NCBI GenBank assembly: GCA_025146925.1 | Contig: CP102260.1 | Location: 2,644,501-2,708,500, forward strand | Reading direction: 5' to 3' | Source of the DNA: [Bacteroides] pectinophilus | Lineage (GTDB): Bacteria; Bacillota; Clostridia; Lachnospirales; Lachnospiraceae | DNA: 64,000 bases | Shown: positions 1 through 8,727 of the stretch, in pieces | How positions within the stretch are numbered: the stretch's first letter is position 1 | How the letters are laid out: each line of letters opens with the position of its first letter | The notes under the pieces: generated by a model | The model's database searches: none | The model's input: the letters and a program-made list of their open reading frames with translations, nothing else | What the model was told of the DNA's origin: nothing | Made by a program: the position numbers and the translations under genes

Positions 1-15
1 TCTATACTTTGCCAT
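1..15 (-). CDS. rplQ: 50S ribosomal protein L17, first five codons only
   Basis: The last bases of the minus strand read ATG-GCA-AAG-TAT-AGA (MAKYR), which is how Firmicute L17 proteins begin. An AAGGAGG ribosome binding site lies at about 20-28. L17 is a large-subunit protein and normally closes the alpha operon directly after rpoA, which is its upstream neighbour here. The gene runs off the left edge, so nothing beyond the start can be judged. The identification rests on five residues plus position. Confidence 0.85.
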
Positions 16-188
16 TGATATCCTCCTTCTCCGCTTATGCGGCAACATACGGTACCGGCAAGCACCGAATGCCGTAACCACGCTTCTTTGGACTTACTGG
101 TTACTTGTTATTATGGAAACACGCAGTACCATGCTTCTTTGGACTTACTGGTCTGCGCGTAACACTACTTCTTAATAATCAATCGGTA
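16..188 (-). other. Structured rpoA-rplQ intergenic region with twin hairpins sharing one loop
   Basis: This gap is long for two genes normally cotranscribed and holds four hairpins. Two share a 16-base loop sequence, 82-97 and 133-148, each closed by ACCA/TGGT. The first has stem 74-80/98-104. The second has stem 119-131/149-160 with a bulge at 127 and a pair (121/158) that is only a G-U wobble if read as minus-strand RNA. Smaller hairpins lie at 56-60/70-74 and 31-34/39-42, just upstream of the rplQ ribosome binding site. No U-tract follows, so these are not terminators. Role unknown; an RNA element affecting rplQ expression or processing is inferred. Confidence 0.6.
82..151. repeat. 19-bp direct repeat forming the hairpin loops
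   Basis: The 19-base sequence GCTTCTTTGGACTTACTGG occurs exactly at 82-100 and again at 133-151, 51 bases apart. Each copy forms the loop and 3-prime closing bases of a hairpin, while the outer stems differ in sequence but still pair. I did not notice another copy elsewhere in the window. Confidence 0.85.
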
Positions 189-1148
189 TCAGTCTTCGTT
201 AGGGCTGAGCTGTAAGCCAAGCTCCTTAAGCTTTGCAAGAACTTCCTCAAGTGACTTGCGACCAAGGTTACGAACCTTCATCATGTCATCAGGTGTCTTA
301 TTGCAAAGTTCTTCAACCGTATTGATACCGGCTCTCTTAAGACAGTTGTATGAACGAACTGAAAGCTCAAGTTCATCTATTGTCATCTCAAGAACCTTCT
401 CATGCTCATCTGTGCTCTCTTCAACCATTATCTCAGCTGTCTTAGCGTTCTCTGAAAGATCAATGAACAGGTTAAGGTGTTCGCTGAGTACCTTGGCAGC
501 AAGGCTTACAGCCTCGTCCGGAGCAAGTGTGCCATTAGTATATACATCAAGTGTGAGCTTATCATAGTCTGTAACCTGACCAACACGGGTATTCTGAACA
601 GCCATATTGACACGCTCAACAGGTGTGTAGATAGAATCTACAGCGATAACTCCAACAGGAGTATCCTCTGTCTTATTCTTATCTGAACTTACATATCCTC
701 TGCCCTTTGTGATTGTAAGCTCCATAGAGAGCTTACAACCATCACCGCCGTTAAGATGTGCGATGACAAGGTCAGGATTAATAATCTCAATATCTCCATC
801 AGTCTGAATATCAGATGCCTTAACAACACCCTCACCTTCAAACTCGATGTATGCTGTCTTAGGTTCGTCTGAGTCGCTGTTGTTCTTGATAGCTAAATTC
901 TTGATGTTCATGATGATTTCGGTTACATCTTCCTTAACACCCGGAATTGAACTGAATTCGTGCAACACGCCTTCGATCTTTACCTGACTAACTGCAGCGC
1001 CCGGTAATGAAGACAACATGATTCTTCTTAATGAATTACCAAGTGTTGTGCCATAACCTCTTTCAAGTGGTTCTACAACAAATCTTCCGTACTTTTTGTC
1101 ATCAGAGATTGTTGCAATCTCAATTTTAGGTTTCTGAAAATCGAACAC
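189..1148 (-). CDS. rpoA: DNA-directed RNA polymerase subunit alpha
   Basis: RpoA dimerises to scaffold RNA polymerase assembly, and its C-terminal domain contacts UP elements and activators. The 319-residue product has the N-terminal dimerisation domain (residues about 1-230, with [15 protein letters not shown] near 36-50) and a C-terminal helix-hairpin-helix domain (about 250-310, with [15 protein letters not shown] and [12 protein letters not shown]). The length is normal for Firmicutes. The start is a GTG preceded by AAGGAGG at 1157-1163 with 7-base spacing. It lies between rpsD and rplQ as in the standard alpha operon. Confidence 0.98.
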   Translation of the reverse strand: MFDFQKPKIEIATISDDKKYGRFVVEPLERGYGTTLGNSLRRIMLSSLPGAAVSQVKIEGVLHEFSSIPGVKEDVTEIIMNIKNLAIKNNSDSDEPKTAYIEFEGEGVVKASDIQTDGDIEIINPDLVIAHLNGGDGCKLSMELTITKGRGYVSSDKNKTEDTPVGVIAVDSIYTPVERVNMAVQNTRVGQVTDYDKLTLDVYTNGTLAPDEAVSLAAKVLSEHLNLFIDLSENAKTAEIMVEESTDEHEKVLEMTIDELELSVRSYNCLKRAGINTVEELCNKTPDDMMKVRNLGRKSLEEVLAKLKELGLQLSPNED

Positions 1149-1174
1149 TATTTAGCCCTCCTTATTAATTGGTA

Positions 1175-1768
1175 TTACTTAGAATACAACTCGACGATAA
1201 GCATCTCGTTAACAGGGACATCAATGATATCTCTTGTTGGGACTGCCTTTACTGAACCCTTAAGAGCTTCTGCATCAGCCTCAAGCCACTCTGGAACTAC
1301 TCTTCCGCTTGTAGCATCAAGGATCTGCTTATATCTCTCTGAGCCCTTTGACTTCTCTCTGATTTCGATAACATCACCAGCCTTAACAAGGTATGATGGG
1401 ATGTTTACGCGCTTGCCGTTAACAAGAACATGCTTGTGATCTACGATCTGTCTGGCTTCCTTTCTTGTTCTTGCAAAGCCCATTCTGAAAATAACGTTGT
1501 CAAGTCTGAGCTCAAGTAAGATCATAAGGTTCTCACCTGACTGGCCTGACATCTTCTCTGCCTTCTTATAGTAGTTGCGGAAAGGCTTCTCAAGTACACC
1601 ATAGATGAACTTTGCCTTCTGCTTCTCTCTAAGCTGAAGACCATACTCGCTGATCTTTCTTCCAGCGTTCTTAGCCTTTCTCTTAGACTTCTTATCTACA
1701 CCTAAATATATTGGATCAAGATCTAATGATCTGCATCTCTTAAGAACAGGAACTCTATTAACTGCCAT
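1175..1768 (-). CDS. rpsD: 30S ribosomal protein S4
   Basis: S4 nucleates 30S assembly by binding the 5-prime domain of 16S rRNA, and it is an autogenous regulator in several bacteria. The 197-residue protein carries the S4 RNA-binding domain at about residues 90-150 ([20 protein letters not shown], then [18 protein letters not shown]). It starts [12 protein letters not shown] instead of the zinc-finger type seen in some relatives. In Bacillus rpsD stands alone; here it sits in the alpha operon between rpsK and rpoA, as in Clostridia. Confidence 0.98.
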   Translation of the reverse strand: MAVNRVPVLKRCRSLDLDPIYLGVDKKSKRKAKNAGRKISEYGLQLREKQKAKFIYGVLEKPFRNYYKKAEKMSGQSGENLMILLELRLDNVIFRMGFARTRKEARQIVDHKHVLVNGKRVNIPSYLVKAGDVIEIREKSKGSERYKQILDATSGRVVPEWLEADAEALKGSVKAVPTRDIIDVPVNEMLIVELYSK

Positions 1769-1786
1769 CTTATCCTAACCTCCTAA

Positions 1787-2182
1787 TTAGACTCTTCTAC
1801 GCTTTGGTGGACGGCATCCGTTGTGTGGAACTGGTGTAACGTCCTTAATGCTTGTTACTGTAAGACCTGCTGCTGAAAGTGCGCGGATTGCTGCCTCTCT
1901 GCCTGAGCCCGGTCCCTTTACCATAACATCTACTGACTTAAGTCCATGAATAAGAGCAGCCTTTGTAGCTGTCTCTGCTGCCATCTGTGCAGCATATGGA
2001 GTTGACTTCTTAGAGCCTCTGAATCCAAGTCCGCCGGCACTTGCCCATGAAAGAGCATTACCTTCTGCGTCTGTCAATGTAACGATTGTATTGTTAAAAG
2101 ATGACTGAATGTGTGCCTGTCCGTGCTCAACATTCTTCTTAACACGCTTCTTTGTCACTTTTTTTGTAACTTTCTGAGCCAT
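1787..2182 (-). CDS. rpsK: 30S ribosomal protein S11
   Basis: S11 lies on the 30S platform near the mRNA exit. The 131-residue product shows the family landmarks [14 protein letters not shown] at about 26-39, [11 protein letters not shown] in the middle and the C-terminal [15 protein letters not shown]. It is spaced 18 bases before rpsD and 52 bases after rpsM and is surely cotranscribed with both. The lysine-rich N-terminus ([14 protein letters not shown]) is typical of Clostridia. Nothing is unusual. Confidence 0.98.
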   Translation of the reverse strand: MAQKVTKKVTKKRVKKNVEHGQAHIQSSFNNTIVTLTDAEGNALSWASAGGLGFRGSKKSTPYAAQMAAETATKAALIHGLKSVDVMVKGPGSGREAAIRALSAAGLTVTSIKDVTPVPHNGCRPPKRRRV

Positions 2183-2234
2183 TGTTAAACAAACCTCCTG
2201 ATAATTTTGACTTAAAGATTGATTATATTATCAA

Positions 2235-2606
2235 TTACTTCTTCTTATTAGCTACTGTCTTCTTAGGACCCTTGCAAGTTCTTGCGTTAGTCTTAGTCTT
2301 CTGACCTCTGCATGGGAGTCCCTTTCTATGACGGATTCCACGGTAGCATCCGATTTCCTTAAGTCTCTTGATGTTCATAGCGATGTCTCTTCTGAGATCA
2401 CCTTCAACAAGGATGTTGTCATTCTCAATTACGTCACGAATCTTTGCTACTTCTTCGTCTGTTAAATCTCTAACGCGAGTATCAGGATTAACCTGAGCCT
2501 CTGCGAGGATACGATTTGATGTTACTCTACCTATTCCATAGATATAAGTAAGACCAATTTCAACACGTTTTTCTCTTGGTAAGTCTACACCTGCAATACG
2601 AGCCAT
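2235..2606 (-). CDS. rpsM: 30S ribosomal protein S13
   Basis: S13 sits in the head of the 30S subunit and contacts the P-site tRNA and the 50S bridge B1. The 123-residue product begins [21 protein letters not shown] and has the conserved [17 protein letters not shown] segment and the basic C-terminal tail [20 protein letters not shown]. An AACGGAGG-type site precedes the ATG at 2606. It is the first gene after an unusually long 309-base gap, so it probably heads its own regulated segment. Confidence 0.98.
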   Translation of the reverse strand: MARIAGVDLPREKRVEIGLTYIYGIGRVTSNRILAEAQVNPDTRVRDLTDEEVAKIRDVIENDNILVEGDLRRDIAMNIKRLKEIGCYRGIRHRKGLPCRGQKTKTNARTCKGPKKTVANKKK

Positions 2607-2915
2607 GTGCTTATTATACCTCCGTTAATATTCTTATTCATTCTTCACTTATGATCGGATAACACGTACGCAGCTCGTCACTTGTGACGCCTGAAATGTG
2701 TGCGCAGCACTAAACCGTCATTATATATAATAGTAATAATCCGTGCCCGGCGGCGTTATACAACGTTGCCTGCCGTATCATCACTGCAGCCGCAAAACTA
2801 TTGTTGGGATGTGATATCCACTTCCCGGTTCATGCCATAAGGCATGTACATGCAAAAAGACAGGAAGATAGCATCTTTCCTGCGATAAAGGACTCGGTAT
2901 TATCCTTTAGACATA
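2607..2915 (-). other. Long rpmJ-rpsM intergenic region with several inverted repeats
   Basis: No gene is visible in this 309-base stretch. Reading as minus-strand RNA from rpmJ, it holds a terminator-like hairpin (2854-2882), a perfect CATGCC/GGCATG hairpin with 4-base loop (2831-2846), a GTT/AAC-centred inverted repeat around 2752-2776, a TATATATAAT stretch near 2725 that could be a -10, a GTGC/GCAC hairpin (2700-2710) and a perfect CGTCAC/GTGACG palindrome (2676-2689) about 70 bases before rpsM. The adjacent genes are usually separated by far less. A leader that regulates rpsM-rpsK-rpsD-rpoA is inferred, by analogy with S4-controlled alpha operons. Confidence 0.5.
2854..2882 (-). terminator. 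Terminator or attenuator after rpmJ
   Basis: On the minus strand a CAGGAA-A-GAT / ATC-TTCCTG hairpin with a 3-base loop is followed by TCTTTTT, the shape of a weak intrinsic terminator. It follows the rpmJ stop by about 33 bases. It may partly uncouple the rpmJ transcript from rpsM and its followers. Confidence 0.55.
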
Positions 2916-3029
2916 TTAGCCCTGTCTCTGCTTGTGCTTAGGGTTCTCACAGATAATTCTGATACTTCCCTTTCTTTTGATGACTTTGCATTTCTCGCAA
3001 ATTGGTTTAACTGATGATCTAACCTTCAT
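2916..3029 (-). CDS. rpmJ: 50S ribosomal protein L36
   Basis: This 37-residue protein begins [20 protein letters not shown] and ends NPKHKQRQG. It is the zinc-binding type of L36, with two cysteines in CEKC, a third in IICENP and a histidine in NPKH. L36 stabilises the 23S rRNA near the peptidyl transferase centre. The ATG is preceded by GAAAGGAGG with good spacing. It follows infA, as in the standard order infA-rpmJ-rpsM. The zinc-free paralogue, if there is one, is not in this window. Confidence 0.97.
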   Translation of the reverse strand: MKVRSSVKPICEKCKVIKRKGSIRIICENPKHKQRQG

Positions 3030-3063
3030 TGCCAAAGCCTCCTTTCAAAAAAGTACGTTTGTT

Positions 3064-3093
3064 ATTATATCACATATAAAATGTGAATAGCAA
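3064..3093 (-). promoter_or_regulatory. Sigma-A type promoter before rpmJ with a palindrome in the spacer
   Basis: On the minus strand TTGCTA (3088-3093) and a perfect TATAAT (3064-3069) are separated by 18 bases. The spacer contains the perfect inverted repeat TCACAT-ATAAA-ATGTGA (3070-3086 on the plus strand). This could give rpmJ-rpsM onward a second start point, with the palindrome as operator or a chance hairpin. No experimental support. Confidence 0.55.
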
Positions 3094-3145
3094 GAATAAA
3101 TTTACAAATATATAAAAATATTTTTAAAAATATTACTGTCTGTGC

Positions 3146-3364
3146 TTACTTATCTCTCCAGATAATTCTGCCCTTAGTAAGGTCATATGGTGAGAGCTCA
3201 ATTGTTACCTTATCACCAGGAAGGATTCGGATAAAATTCATACGGAGCTTTCCACTGATATGTGCAAGTACCTGATGGCCATTCTCAAGCTCAACCTGGA
3301 ACATTGCATTAGGAAGCTTCTCAACTACCTTACCTTCGATTTCGATTACATCTGATTTTGACAT
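3146..3364 (-). CDS. infA: Translation initiation factor IF-1
   Basis: IF-1 blocks the ribosomal A site during initiation. The 72-residue product is a single S1-type OB fold with the family signature [20 protein letters not shown] followed by RILPGDKV and the C-terminal [12 protein letters not shown]. It lies 23 bases downstream of the KOW gene. The ATG at 3364 is preceded by an AGGAGG-type site. An A/T-rich inverted repeat (about 3117-3134) follows the stop and could slow transcription. Confidence 0.98.
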   Translation of the reverse strand: MSKSDVIEIEGKVVEKLPNAMFQVELENGHQVLAHISGKLRMNFIRILPGDKVTIELSPYDLTKGRIIWRDK

Positions 3365-3387
3365 TTAAATCCTCCTCATAAAACTGA

Positions 3388-3663
3388 TTATTGATTATTC
3401 TGATTATATAACTTCAGGCTTCTTCTTACATCTTCATTCGTTATCTCCAGTCCCGAATCCAGCTTTGCTGCAATTTCTTCTGCCTGCGATGCAATAAACT
3501 GAAGATGTTTCTCTTTCTTTTTCTTGGGATTGCTTACTTCTTTAAGTCTCCCGTCAGAAAGATACACGAATCTGTCGTCCCTGTCAAGTATAACATACAG
3601 GGTATCTTTGTCATGCCCGGCCTTCGACCTCGCAAAATATCCTTTTTTAAAGCGTTCAATCAT
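3388..3663 (-). CDS. KOW-domain RNA-binding protein of the map-infA interval
   Basis: The 91-residue protein starts MIERFKKGYFARSKAGHDKD and reads like the short KOW/L14e-like proteins that many Clostridia and Bacilli carry between map and infA: an N-terminal beta-rich KOW-like part (about 5-50), then a charged linker (SNPKKKKEKH) and a helical tail. KOW domains bind RNA, so a ribosome-associated role is likely but unproven. Start ATG at 3663 with AGGAG 8 bases upstream. Spacing on both sides (21 and 23 bases) places it in the operon. Confidence 0.8.
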   Translation of the reverse strand: MIERFKKGYFARSKAGHDKDTLYVILDRDDRFVYLSDGRLKEVSNPKKKKEKHLQFIASQAEEIAAKLDSGLEITNEDVRRSLKLYNQNNQ

Positions 3664-3684
3664 AACTGTTACTCCTGCGCTGCT

Positions 3685-4461
3685 TTATAAATACTTTGCT
3701 GCTTCTTCTTTGGAAAGAGATAATATCTCAGGTCCGTTGTCTGTTATAAGAATTGTATTCTCATAATGGGCTGAAAGTGAATGGTCTGCGGTAAGTACTG
3801 TCCAGCCGTCATCCATCCATTTGACATTCTCCGTTCCTATGTTAATCATAGGCTCAACAGCAAGCGTCATTCCGCTTACAAGCTTCATGCCTCTGTGTGG
3901 CTGTCTGAAATTAGGCACCTGAGGATCCTCGTGAAGATTGCTGCCTACTCCGTGACCTACAAGCTCCCGTACTATGCCATAGCCGTAAGGCTCTACATAG
4001 TCTGCTATAGCATTGGATATCTCAAAGAGATGTCCTCCGTTAACTGCTTTCTTAATTCCTTCAAAGAAGCTGTGTCTTGTAACATCAATAAGCTGCTGCG
4101 CCTCTTTGCTTATCTCGCCAACACCATGTGTTCTTGCAGCATCTGAGTGATATCCTTTATATATAACACCGGCATCAAGGCTTACTATATCACCTTCATG
4201 CAGGACATGCTTCCTGTCTGGTATACCGTGAACGACTTCGTCATTAACAGATACACATATTGATGCAGGATAACCTTCATAATTCAGAAAGGAGGGTTCA
4301 CAGCCATAGCTCTTGATAATGTCGTATCCGACCTGATCTATGTGCTTTGTCGTAATCCCCGGTTCAATTATCTTAGCGAGTTCTTCATGCACGATGGCAA
4401 GAATTCTTCCCGCCTCGCGCATTAACTCTATCTCTCTTTGTGACTTTACTGATACTGACAT
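3685..4461 (-). CDS. map: Type I methionine aminopeptidase
   Basis: The enzyme removes the initiator methionine from nascent proteins. The 258-residue protein has the pita-bread fold with the five metal ligands in order: D96 (VSLDAG), D107 (HSDAART), H170 (LVGHGVG), E203 (AVEPM) and E234 (AHYENT). Length and motifs are those of the short bacterial type I enzyme without the N-terminal zinc extension. It lies between adk and the KOW gene, the usual place in the spc operon of Firmicutes. Confidence 0.98.
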   Translation of the reverse strand: MSVSVKSQREIELMREAGRILAIVHEELAKIIEPGITTKHIDQVGYDIIKSYGCEPSFLNYEGYPASICVSVNDEVVHGIPDRKHVLHEGDIVSLDAGVIYKGYHSDAARTHGVGEISKEAQQLIDVTRHSFFEGIKKAVNGGHLFEISNAIADYVEPYGYGIVRELVGHGVGSNLHEDPQVPNFRQPHRGMKLVSGMTLAVEPMINIGTENVKWMDDGWTVLTADHSLSAHYENTILITDNGPEILSLSKEEAAKYL

Positions 4462-4490
4462 ATCTATCCTCTTATATAATATACCCGGGA

Positions 4491-5132
4491 TTAACCAAGT
4501 ATCTTAACTATTGAGTTAAATACTTCGTCCATATCAACAGTTCCATCAACCTCTTTCATGATTCCCTGCTTAGCATAGTAATCAATAAGTGGCTGTGTCT
4601 GCTTGTGATATACATCAAGTCTGTTCTTGACTGTCTCAGGCTTGTCGTCATCACGAAGTATAAGCTTCTCGCCGCATGCATCACATATACCCTCAACCTT
4701 GGTAGGGTTATACTTGATATGGTATGTTGCACCACATCCTACACATGCACGTCTGCCTGACATACGGTTGATGATATTCTCATCAGGCACTTCTACGTTA
4801 ATTGCGTAATCAACCTTCTCACCAATTGCCTTAAGAGCCTCGTCAAGAGCCTCTGCCTGAGGTATTGTACGTGGGAAACCGTCAAGTACATAACCGTTAG
4901 CACAATCCGGCTCCTTAAATCTATCTATAACCAAGTCTACAACGAGTGAATCCGGAACAAGCTCACCCTTATCCATGTATGTCTTGGCTTTCTTTCCAAG
5001 TTCTGTTCCGTTCTTTATGTTGGCCCTGAAGATATCACCTGTTGAGATGTGTGGAATTGAATACTTCTCAGCGATTCTTTTAGCCTGTGTTCCCTTACCT
5101 GCGCCTGGCGCACCTAACATAATAATCTTCAT
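4491..5132 (-). CDS. adk: Adenylate kinase, zinc-binding long form
   Basis: It interconverts ATP + AMP and 2 ADP. The P-loop [10 protein letters not shown] is at residues 7-16, the AMP-site segment [13 protein letters not shown] follows, and the LID domain contains two CxxC pairs (CVGC and CDAC), so it is the zinc-stabilised form common in Firmicutes. Its 213 residues fit the long family. It follows secY after a 92-base gap that holds a strong hairpin, and precedes map. Confidence 0.98.
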   Translation of the reverse strand: MKIIMLGAPGAGKGTQAKRIAEKYSIPHISTGDIFRANIKNGTELGKKAKTYMDKGELVPDSLVVDLVIDRFKEPDCANGYVLDGFPRTIPQAEALDEALKAIGEKVDYAINVEVPDENIINRMSGRRACVGCGATYHIKYNPTKVEGICDACGEKLILRDDDKPETVKNRLDVYHKQTQPLIDYYAKQGIMKEVDGTVDMDEVFNSIVKILG

Positions 5133-5160
5133 ATGACACCACCTGTTCTTAAATAGCGTT

Positions 5161-5201
5161 ATAACGCATGCGCGAAAATATAATCTTCACGCATACGTTA
5201 T
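5161..5201 (-). other. 14-bp stem-loop between secY and adk
   Basis: Positions 5161-5174 and 5188-5201 pair over 14 bases around a 13-base loop. Two of the pairs are G-U wobbles only in minus-strand RNA and would be mismatches in the other strand, so the structure belongs to the secY-adk transcript. No U-run follows. It lies about 30 bases before the adk start and may be a processing or translational control element. Confidence 0.55.
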
Positions 5202-5224
5202 CCGCCTGTCTATGTTCAAATATA

Positions 5225-6550
5225 TTAATCTGACAAAAATCCTTTGTAATATCTCTTAGCCATCATTGACTCGATCTGCTTAGCTGTCTCAAGTACTACA
5301 CCAACTATGATTATGATTGATGTTCCACCGAATGACACGCTTGCATTGAACAGACCTGAGCAAAGGATTGGAACCAGTGCAACTACCATAAGGAAAACTG
5401 CACCGATAAGTACAATATAATTCAATACCCTGTTCAGATAATCGCTTGTAGGCTTACCCGGATTAATTCCCGGAATAACACCGCTCTGCCTTCTAAGATT
5501 ATTGGCAATCTCAAGCGGGTTGAATGTAATAGATGTATAGAAATATGCAAATACTACAATCAGTATAAGGTATACAAGCAATCCGATTGAATACTTCCAA
5601 TCAGACGTTCTGCACCAATATGATGAGCTTAAGTATCTAGTCCACTCATGCTGCTTAGTTGAAAACAGCTGAACAAGGATTACCGGGAACTGCATCAGTG
5701 ATGATGCAAAGATAATTGGCATAACGCCTGCGGTATTGACCTTAAGCGGAATGTTCGTTGTACGGCCACCCTGATAAGGAAGCTTACCTGCGCCGTTGAT
5801 CTTATTGGCATAGCGAACTTCAATTCTTCTCTCGCCGTCCTGGAGGAAGCATATGAATGCTACCAGGGCAACAAGGATTGCTAATATGATTGCAGCGGCA
5901 AGAACACCCTTAGCGATGCTCTGCGGCTTAACGAACTGCTCAAAAAGCACTACCATATCTTCCGGAATGCTGGAAATGATATTGACAAGAAGTACGATTG
6001 ATATACCATTGCCTACGCCATTTTCAGTGATTCTTTCACCAATCCACATAAGAATTGCTGAACCTGCAGTCAGTGTTGCAATAACAACTATAATGCTTGC
6101 AACATAGTGAACTGTACTCATTCCCTTATAGCCGGCAATAAGCCCCTGCTTACCAAAGCCAACTGCCATGGCGATACTCTGTATAAGGGCAAGACCAACA
6201 GTCACATATCTTGTAATGGCTGCCATCTTTCTTCTTCCATCTTCGCCCTCTTTCTGCATCTCCTCTAACTTAGGAATTGCAATTGTGAGAAGCTGGATGA
6301 TAATGGATGATGTAATATAAGGAGTTATACTCAGTGCAAATACCGACATTCTCTCAAAAGAACCGCCGGTAAATGCATCGAGAAGGCTTAAATCCTCAAC
6401 CTTGTTCAAAAGTGTACTAAAATACTCTGTGTCGACACCCGGAATCGGTACTAAGCTACCGATTCTCATGATGACAATCATTGCAAATGTATAAAGAAGT
6501 TTGTTTCTGATTTCCTTAATCTTTAATGCATTACAGAGTGTTTTGAGCAT
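5225..6550 (-). CDS. secY: Preprotein translocase subunit SecY
   Basis: SecY forms the protein-conducting channel of the Sec translocon in the cytoplasmic membrane. The 441-residue protein shows about ten transmembrane segments, the plug and first-loop region GSLVPIPGVDTEYF, the TITPYI-like helix 2 segment (LSITPYITSSIIIQLL), and the cytoplasmic NPGKPTSDYLNRVL. The start is taken as ATG at 6550, sharing one base with the rplO stop (TAATG) and preceded by GAGGTG at 6556-6561; an in-frame GTG at 6556 would overlap that site. Confidence 0.97.
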   Translation of the reverse strand: MLKTLCNALKIKEIRNKLLYTFAMIVIMRIGSLVPIPGVDTEYFSTLLNKVEDLSLLDAFTGGSFERMSVFALSITPYITSSIIIQLLTIAIPKLEEMQKEGEDGRRKMAAITRYVTVGLALIQSIAMAVGFGKQGLIAGYKGMSTVHYVASIIVVIATLTAGSAILMWIGERITENGVGNGISIVLLVNIISSIPEDMVVLFEQFVKPQSIAKGVLAAAIILAILVALVAFICFLQDGERRIEVRYANKINGAGKLPYQGGRTTNIPLKVNTAGVMPIIFASSLMQFPVILVQLFSTKQHEWTRYLSSSYWCRTSDWKYSIGLLVYLILIVVFAYFYTSITFNPLEIANNLRRQSGVIPGINPGKPTSDYLNRVLNYIVLIGAVFLMVVALVPILCSGLFNASVSFGGTSIIIIVGVVLETAKQIESMMAKRYYKGFLSD

Positions 6551-6990
6551 TAGCACACCTCACATGTTCCGCCAAGTGCTTCGATCTTTTCCTTAGCTGC
6601 TGCACTGAAGCTGTTAACCTTAACATTAAGCTTCTTTGTAAGTTCACCATTGCCAAGAATCTTAACGCCATCCTTAGGATTGCTTACTAAACCTGACTCA
6701 ACTAATGCTGCAATAGTAACCTCAGTACCGTTTTCGAATCTCTCAAGTGCGCTGACATTGATAGCTACGATTTCCTTGTGGTTTCTGCATGTGAAACCTC
6801 TCTTAGGAATTCTTCTATACAATGGCATCTGACCACCTTCAAAGCCTGGTCTTGGAGCTCCTGAACGAGCCTTCTGACCCTTATGACCCTTACCGGCTGT
6901 CTTGCCATTACCTGAACCATGTCCACGGCCTCTTCTGAAATTATCGCTCTTAACTGATCCTGCTGCAGGACTTAAATTTGATAAATCCAT
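6550..6990 (-). CDS. rplO: 50S ribosomal protein L15
   Basis: A late-assembly large-subunit protein. The 146-residue product begins [20 protein letters not shown] and has the glycine-rich, arginine-rich loop [20 protein letters not shown] at about 20-40 and the family signature near the C-terminus ([20 protein letters not shown]). It overlaps secY by one base, which suggests translational coupling. Standard spc-operon position between rpmD and secY. Confidence 0.98.
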   Translation of the reverse strand: MDLSNLSPAAGSVKSDNFRRGRGHGSGNGKTAGKGHKGQKARSGAPRPGFEGGQMPLYRRIPKRGFTCRNHKEIVAINVSALERFENGTEVTIAALVESGLVSNPKDGVKILGNGELTKKLNVKVNSFSAAAKEKIEALGGTCEVC

Positions 6991-7018
6991 TATGGCACCT
7001 CCTTCTAATCAATAATTA

Positions 7019-7204
7019 TTACATTTCCTCTACTTTCAACATGTAACCAATCTGCTGAATCTGTCCTCTTGTTGCTGCATTGTCTGGAAGTGTAACTGTC
7101 TTATGCATCTTTGTAAGACCCATAGCTTCAACAGTTCTTCTATGCTTAGGAACAGCACCGATTGGAGACTTAATTAAAGTAATCTTTAACATCTTATCTG
7201 CCAT
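7019..7204 (-). CDS. rpmD: 50S ribosomal protein L30
   Basis: A 61-residue ferredoxin-like-fold protein of the large subunit. It has ITLIKSPIGAVPKHRRTVEA followed by LGLTK-type MGLTKMHKTV and ends QIGYMLKVEEM, all typical of L30. The gene sits between rpsE and rplO with short spacers (27 and 28 bases). The start MADKMLKITL is preceded by a GGAGG-type site. Confidence 0.97.
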   Translation of the reverse strand: MADKMLKITLIKSPIGAVPKHRRTVEAMGLTKMHKTVTLPDNAATRGQIQQIGYMLKVEEM

Positions 7205-7231
7205 TTTACTAATCCTCCAAATTCACAACAA

Positions 7232-7741
7232 TTAATCATATAACTCAGCTACTGACTTACCGCGGAGCTTTGCAACTTCCTCAGGTGTCTTTAACTGGCT
7301 AAGGCCCTCGATTGTAGCAAGAACTACGTTCTGCTTATTGTTTGAGCCTAATGACTTTGTACGGATATTCTTGACACCTGCAAGCTCAAGTACGGCACGC
7401 GCAGGACCACCTGCGATAAGACCGGTACCTTCTGGAGACTTCTTAAGAAGTACGCTTGCACTTCCGAACTTTCCGATAAAATCATGTGGAACACTATTAT
7501 TCTCATCACGTGCTACTGTAACGAGATGCTTCATAGCATCTTCCTTACCCTTACGGATAGCTTCAGGAATTTCGATTGACTTACCAACGCCTGCACCTAC
7601 GTGACCATTGCCATCACCAACAACTACGAGTGCTGCAAAGCGGAAGTTACGTCCACCCTTAACAACCTTTGTTACACGCTTGATTGATACTACCTTTTCT
7701 GTAAGCTCTAACTGACTAGCATCAACGATTGTACGTTTCAT
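7232..7741 (-). CDS. rpsE: 30S ribosomal protein S5
   Basis: S5 helps shape the mRNA entry channel and translational fidelity. The 169-residue product has the N-terminal double-stranded RNA-binding fold ([19 protein letters not shown]) and the C-terminal domain starting near [17 protein letters not shown] with the [19 protein letters not shown] signature. Positioned between rplR and rpmD. No unusual substitutions were noticed. Confidence 0.98.
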   Translation of the reverse strand: MKRTIVDASQLELTEKVVSIKRVTKVVKGGRNFRFAALVVVGDGNGHVGAGVGKSIEIPEAIRKGKEDAMKHLVTVARDENNSVPHDFIGKFGSASVLLKKSPEGTGLIAGGPARAVLELAGVKNIRTKSLGSNNKQNVVLATIEGLSQLKTPEEVAKLRGKSVAELYD

Positions 7742-7765
7742 ATTGTTTGTTTCCTTTCTTCAATA

Positions 7766-8134
7766 TTAGAATTCAAGACCAGCTTCTCTAGCTGCATCAG
7801 CTAAAGCCTGGATCTTTCCCTGATATATGAATCCGCCTCTATCAAAGACAACAGTTGTAATATTCTTCTCTAAAGCTCTCTTTGCAATTACAGTACCTAA
7901 GTATGCAGCTGCATCAACGTTATTAGTTTTCTCGAGCTCAGCCTTAACTTCCTTCTGAAGTGTTGATGCTGAAACGAGTGTCTTACCAACTGTATCGTCA
8001 ATAATCTGAGCGTACATATGATTATTGCTTCTAAACACAGCTAAACGTGGTCTCTCAGCTGTACCGCTGAAACGATTACGTAATTTTCTATGCTTATTCT
8101 CACGAACTTCTGTTCTTGACTTCTTACTAACCAT
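7766..8134 (-). CDS. rplR: 50S ribosomal protein L18
   Basis: L18 binds 5S rRNA and joins it to the 50S central protuberance with L5. The 122-residue protein has the basic N-terminus ([18 protein letters not shown]), [20 protein letters not shown] and the C-terminal [20 protein letters not shown] signature. It follows rplF by 18 bases and precedes rpsE by 24 bases in the operon. Confidence 0.98.
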   Translation of the reverse strand: MVSKKSRTEVRENKHRKLRNRFSGTAERPRLAVFRSNNHMYAQIIDDTVGKTLVSASTLQKEVKAELEKTNNVDAAAYLGTVIAKRALEKNITTVVFDRGGFIYQGKIQALADAAREAGLEF

Positions 8135-8152
8135 CTTTGTTCACTCCTTTAA

Positions 8153-8692
8153 TTATTTCTTACCAGTCTTACCGACCTTACGTCTAATAACCTCATCAGC
8201 GTACTTGATACCCTTGCCCTTATATGGCTCTGGAGCTCTCTTGCCTCTGATTTCAGCAGCGTACTGGCCAACTTTTTCTTTATCAATACCCTTAACAGTG
8301 ATCTTGTTATCCTCAACTACAGACTCAAGGCCTTCAGGATCTTCCATCTCTACCGGATGTGAGTATCCAAGTGAAAGAACAAGCTTCTTACCCTGCTTCT
8401 GAGCTCTGTAACCAACACCGTTAATCTCAAGTGTCTTTGCGTAACCTTCTGTTACACCTGTAACCATATTAGCGATAAGAGTTCTTGTAAGACCATGAAG
8501 TGACTTCATCTTCTTAAGATCATTAGGTCTTGTTACAACAACCTCTCCATTCTCTAACTTAATGTCCATCTCTGATGGAAGCACTCTCTCAAGTGTTCCC
8601 TTAGGACCCTTTACAGTCACCTTATTATTTTCTGCTATCTCAACAGTAACACCTGCCGGAACAGCGATAGGCATTCTTCCTATACGTGACAT
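8153..8692 (-). CDS. rplF: 50S ribosomal protein L6
   Basis: L6 lies near the sarcin-ricin loop and the factor-binding site. The 179-residue product starts [19 protein letters not shown], holds two repeated domains and ends with the [16 protein letters not shown] signature region. The start is set at ATG 8692, which has AGGAGGTG 8 bases upstream; an upstream in-frame GTG at 8701 lies inside that ribosome binding site and is rejected. Confidence 0.97.
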   Translation of the reverse strand: MSRIGRMPIAVPAGVTVEIAENNKVTVKGPKGTLERVLPSEMDIKLENGEVVVTRPNDLKKMKSLHGLTRTLIANMVTGVTEGYAKTLEINGVGYRAQKQGKKLVLSLGYSHPVEMEDPEGLESVVEDNKITVKGIDKEKVGQYAAEIRGKRAPEPYKGKGIKYADEVIRRKVGKTGKK

Positions 8693-8727
8693 GCCGTGCA
8701 CCTCCTAAAATTGTGAGTGATTTATAA

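Noticed and set aside
6550-6556. GTG start of secY at 6556
   Set aside because: It falls inside the GAGGTG ribosome binding site of the ATG at 6550, which overlaps the rplO stop in the common TAATG way.
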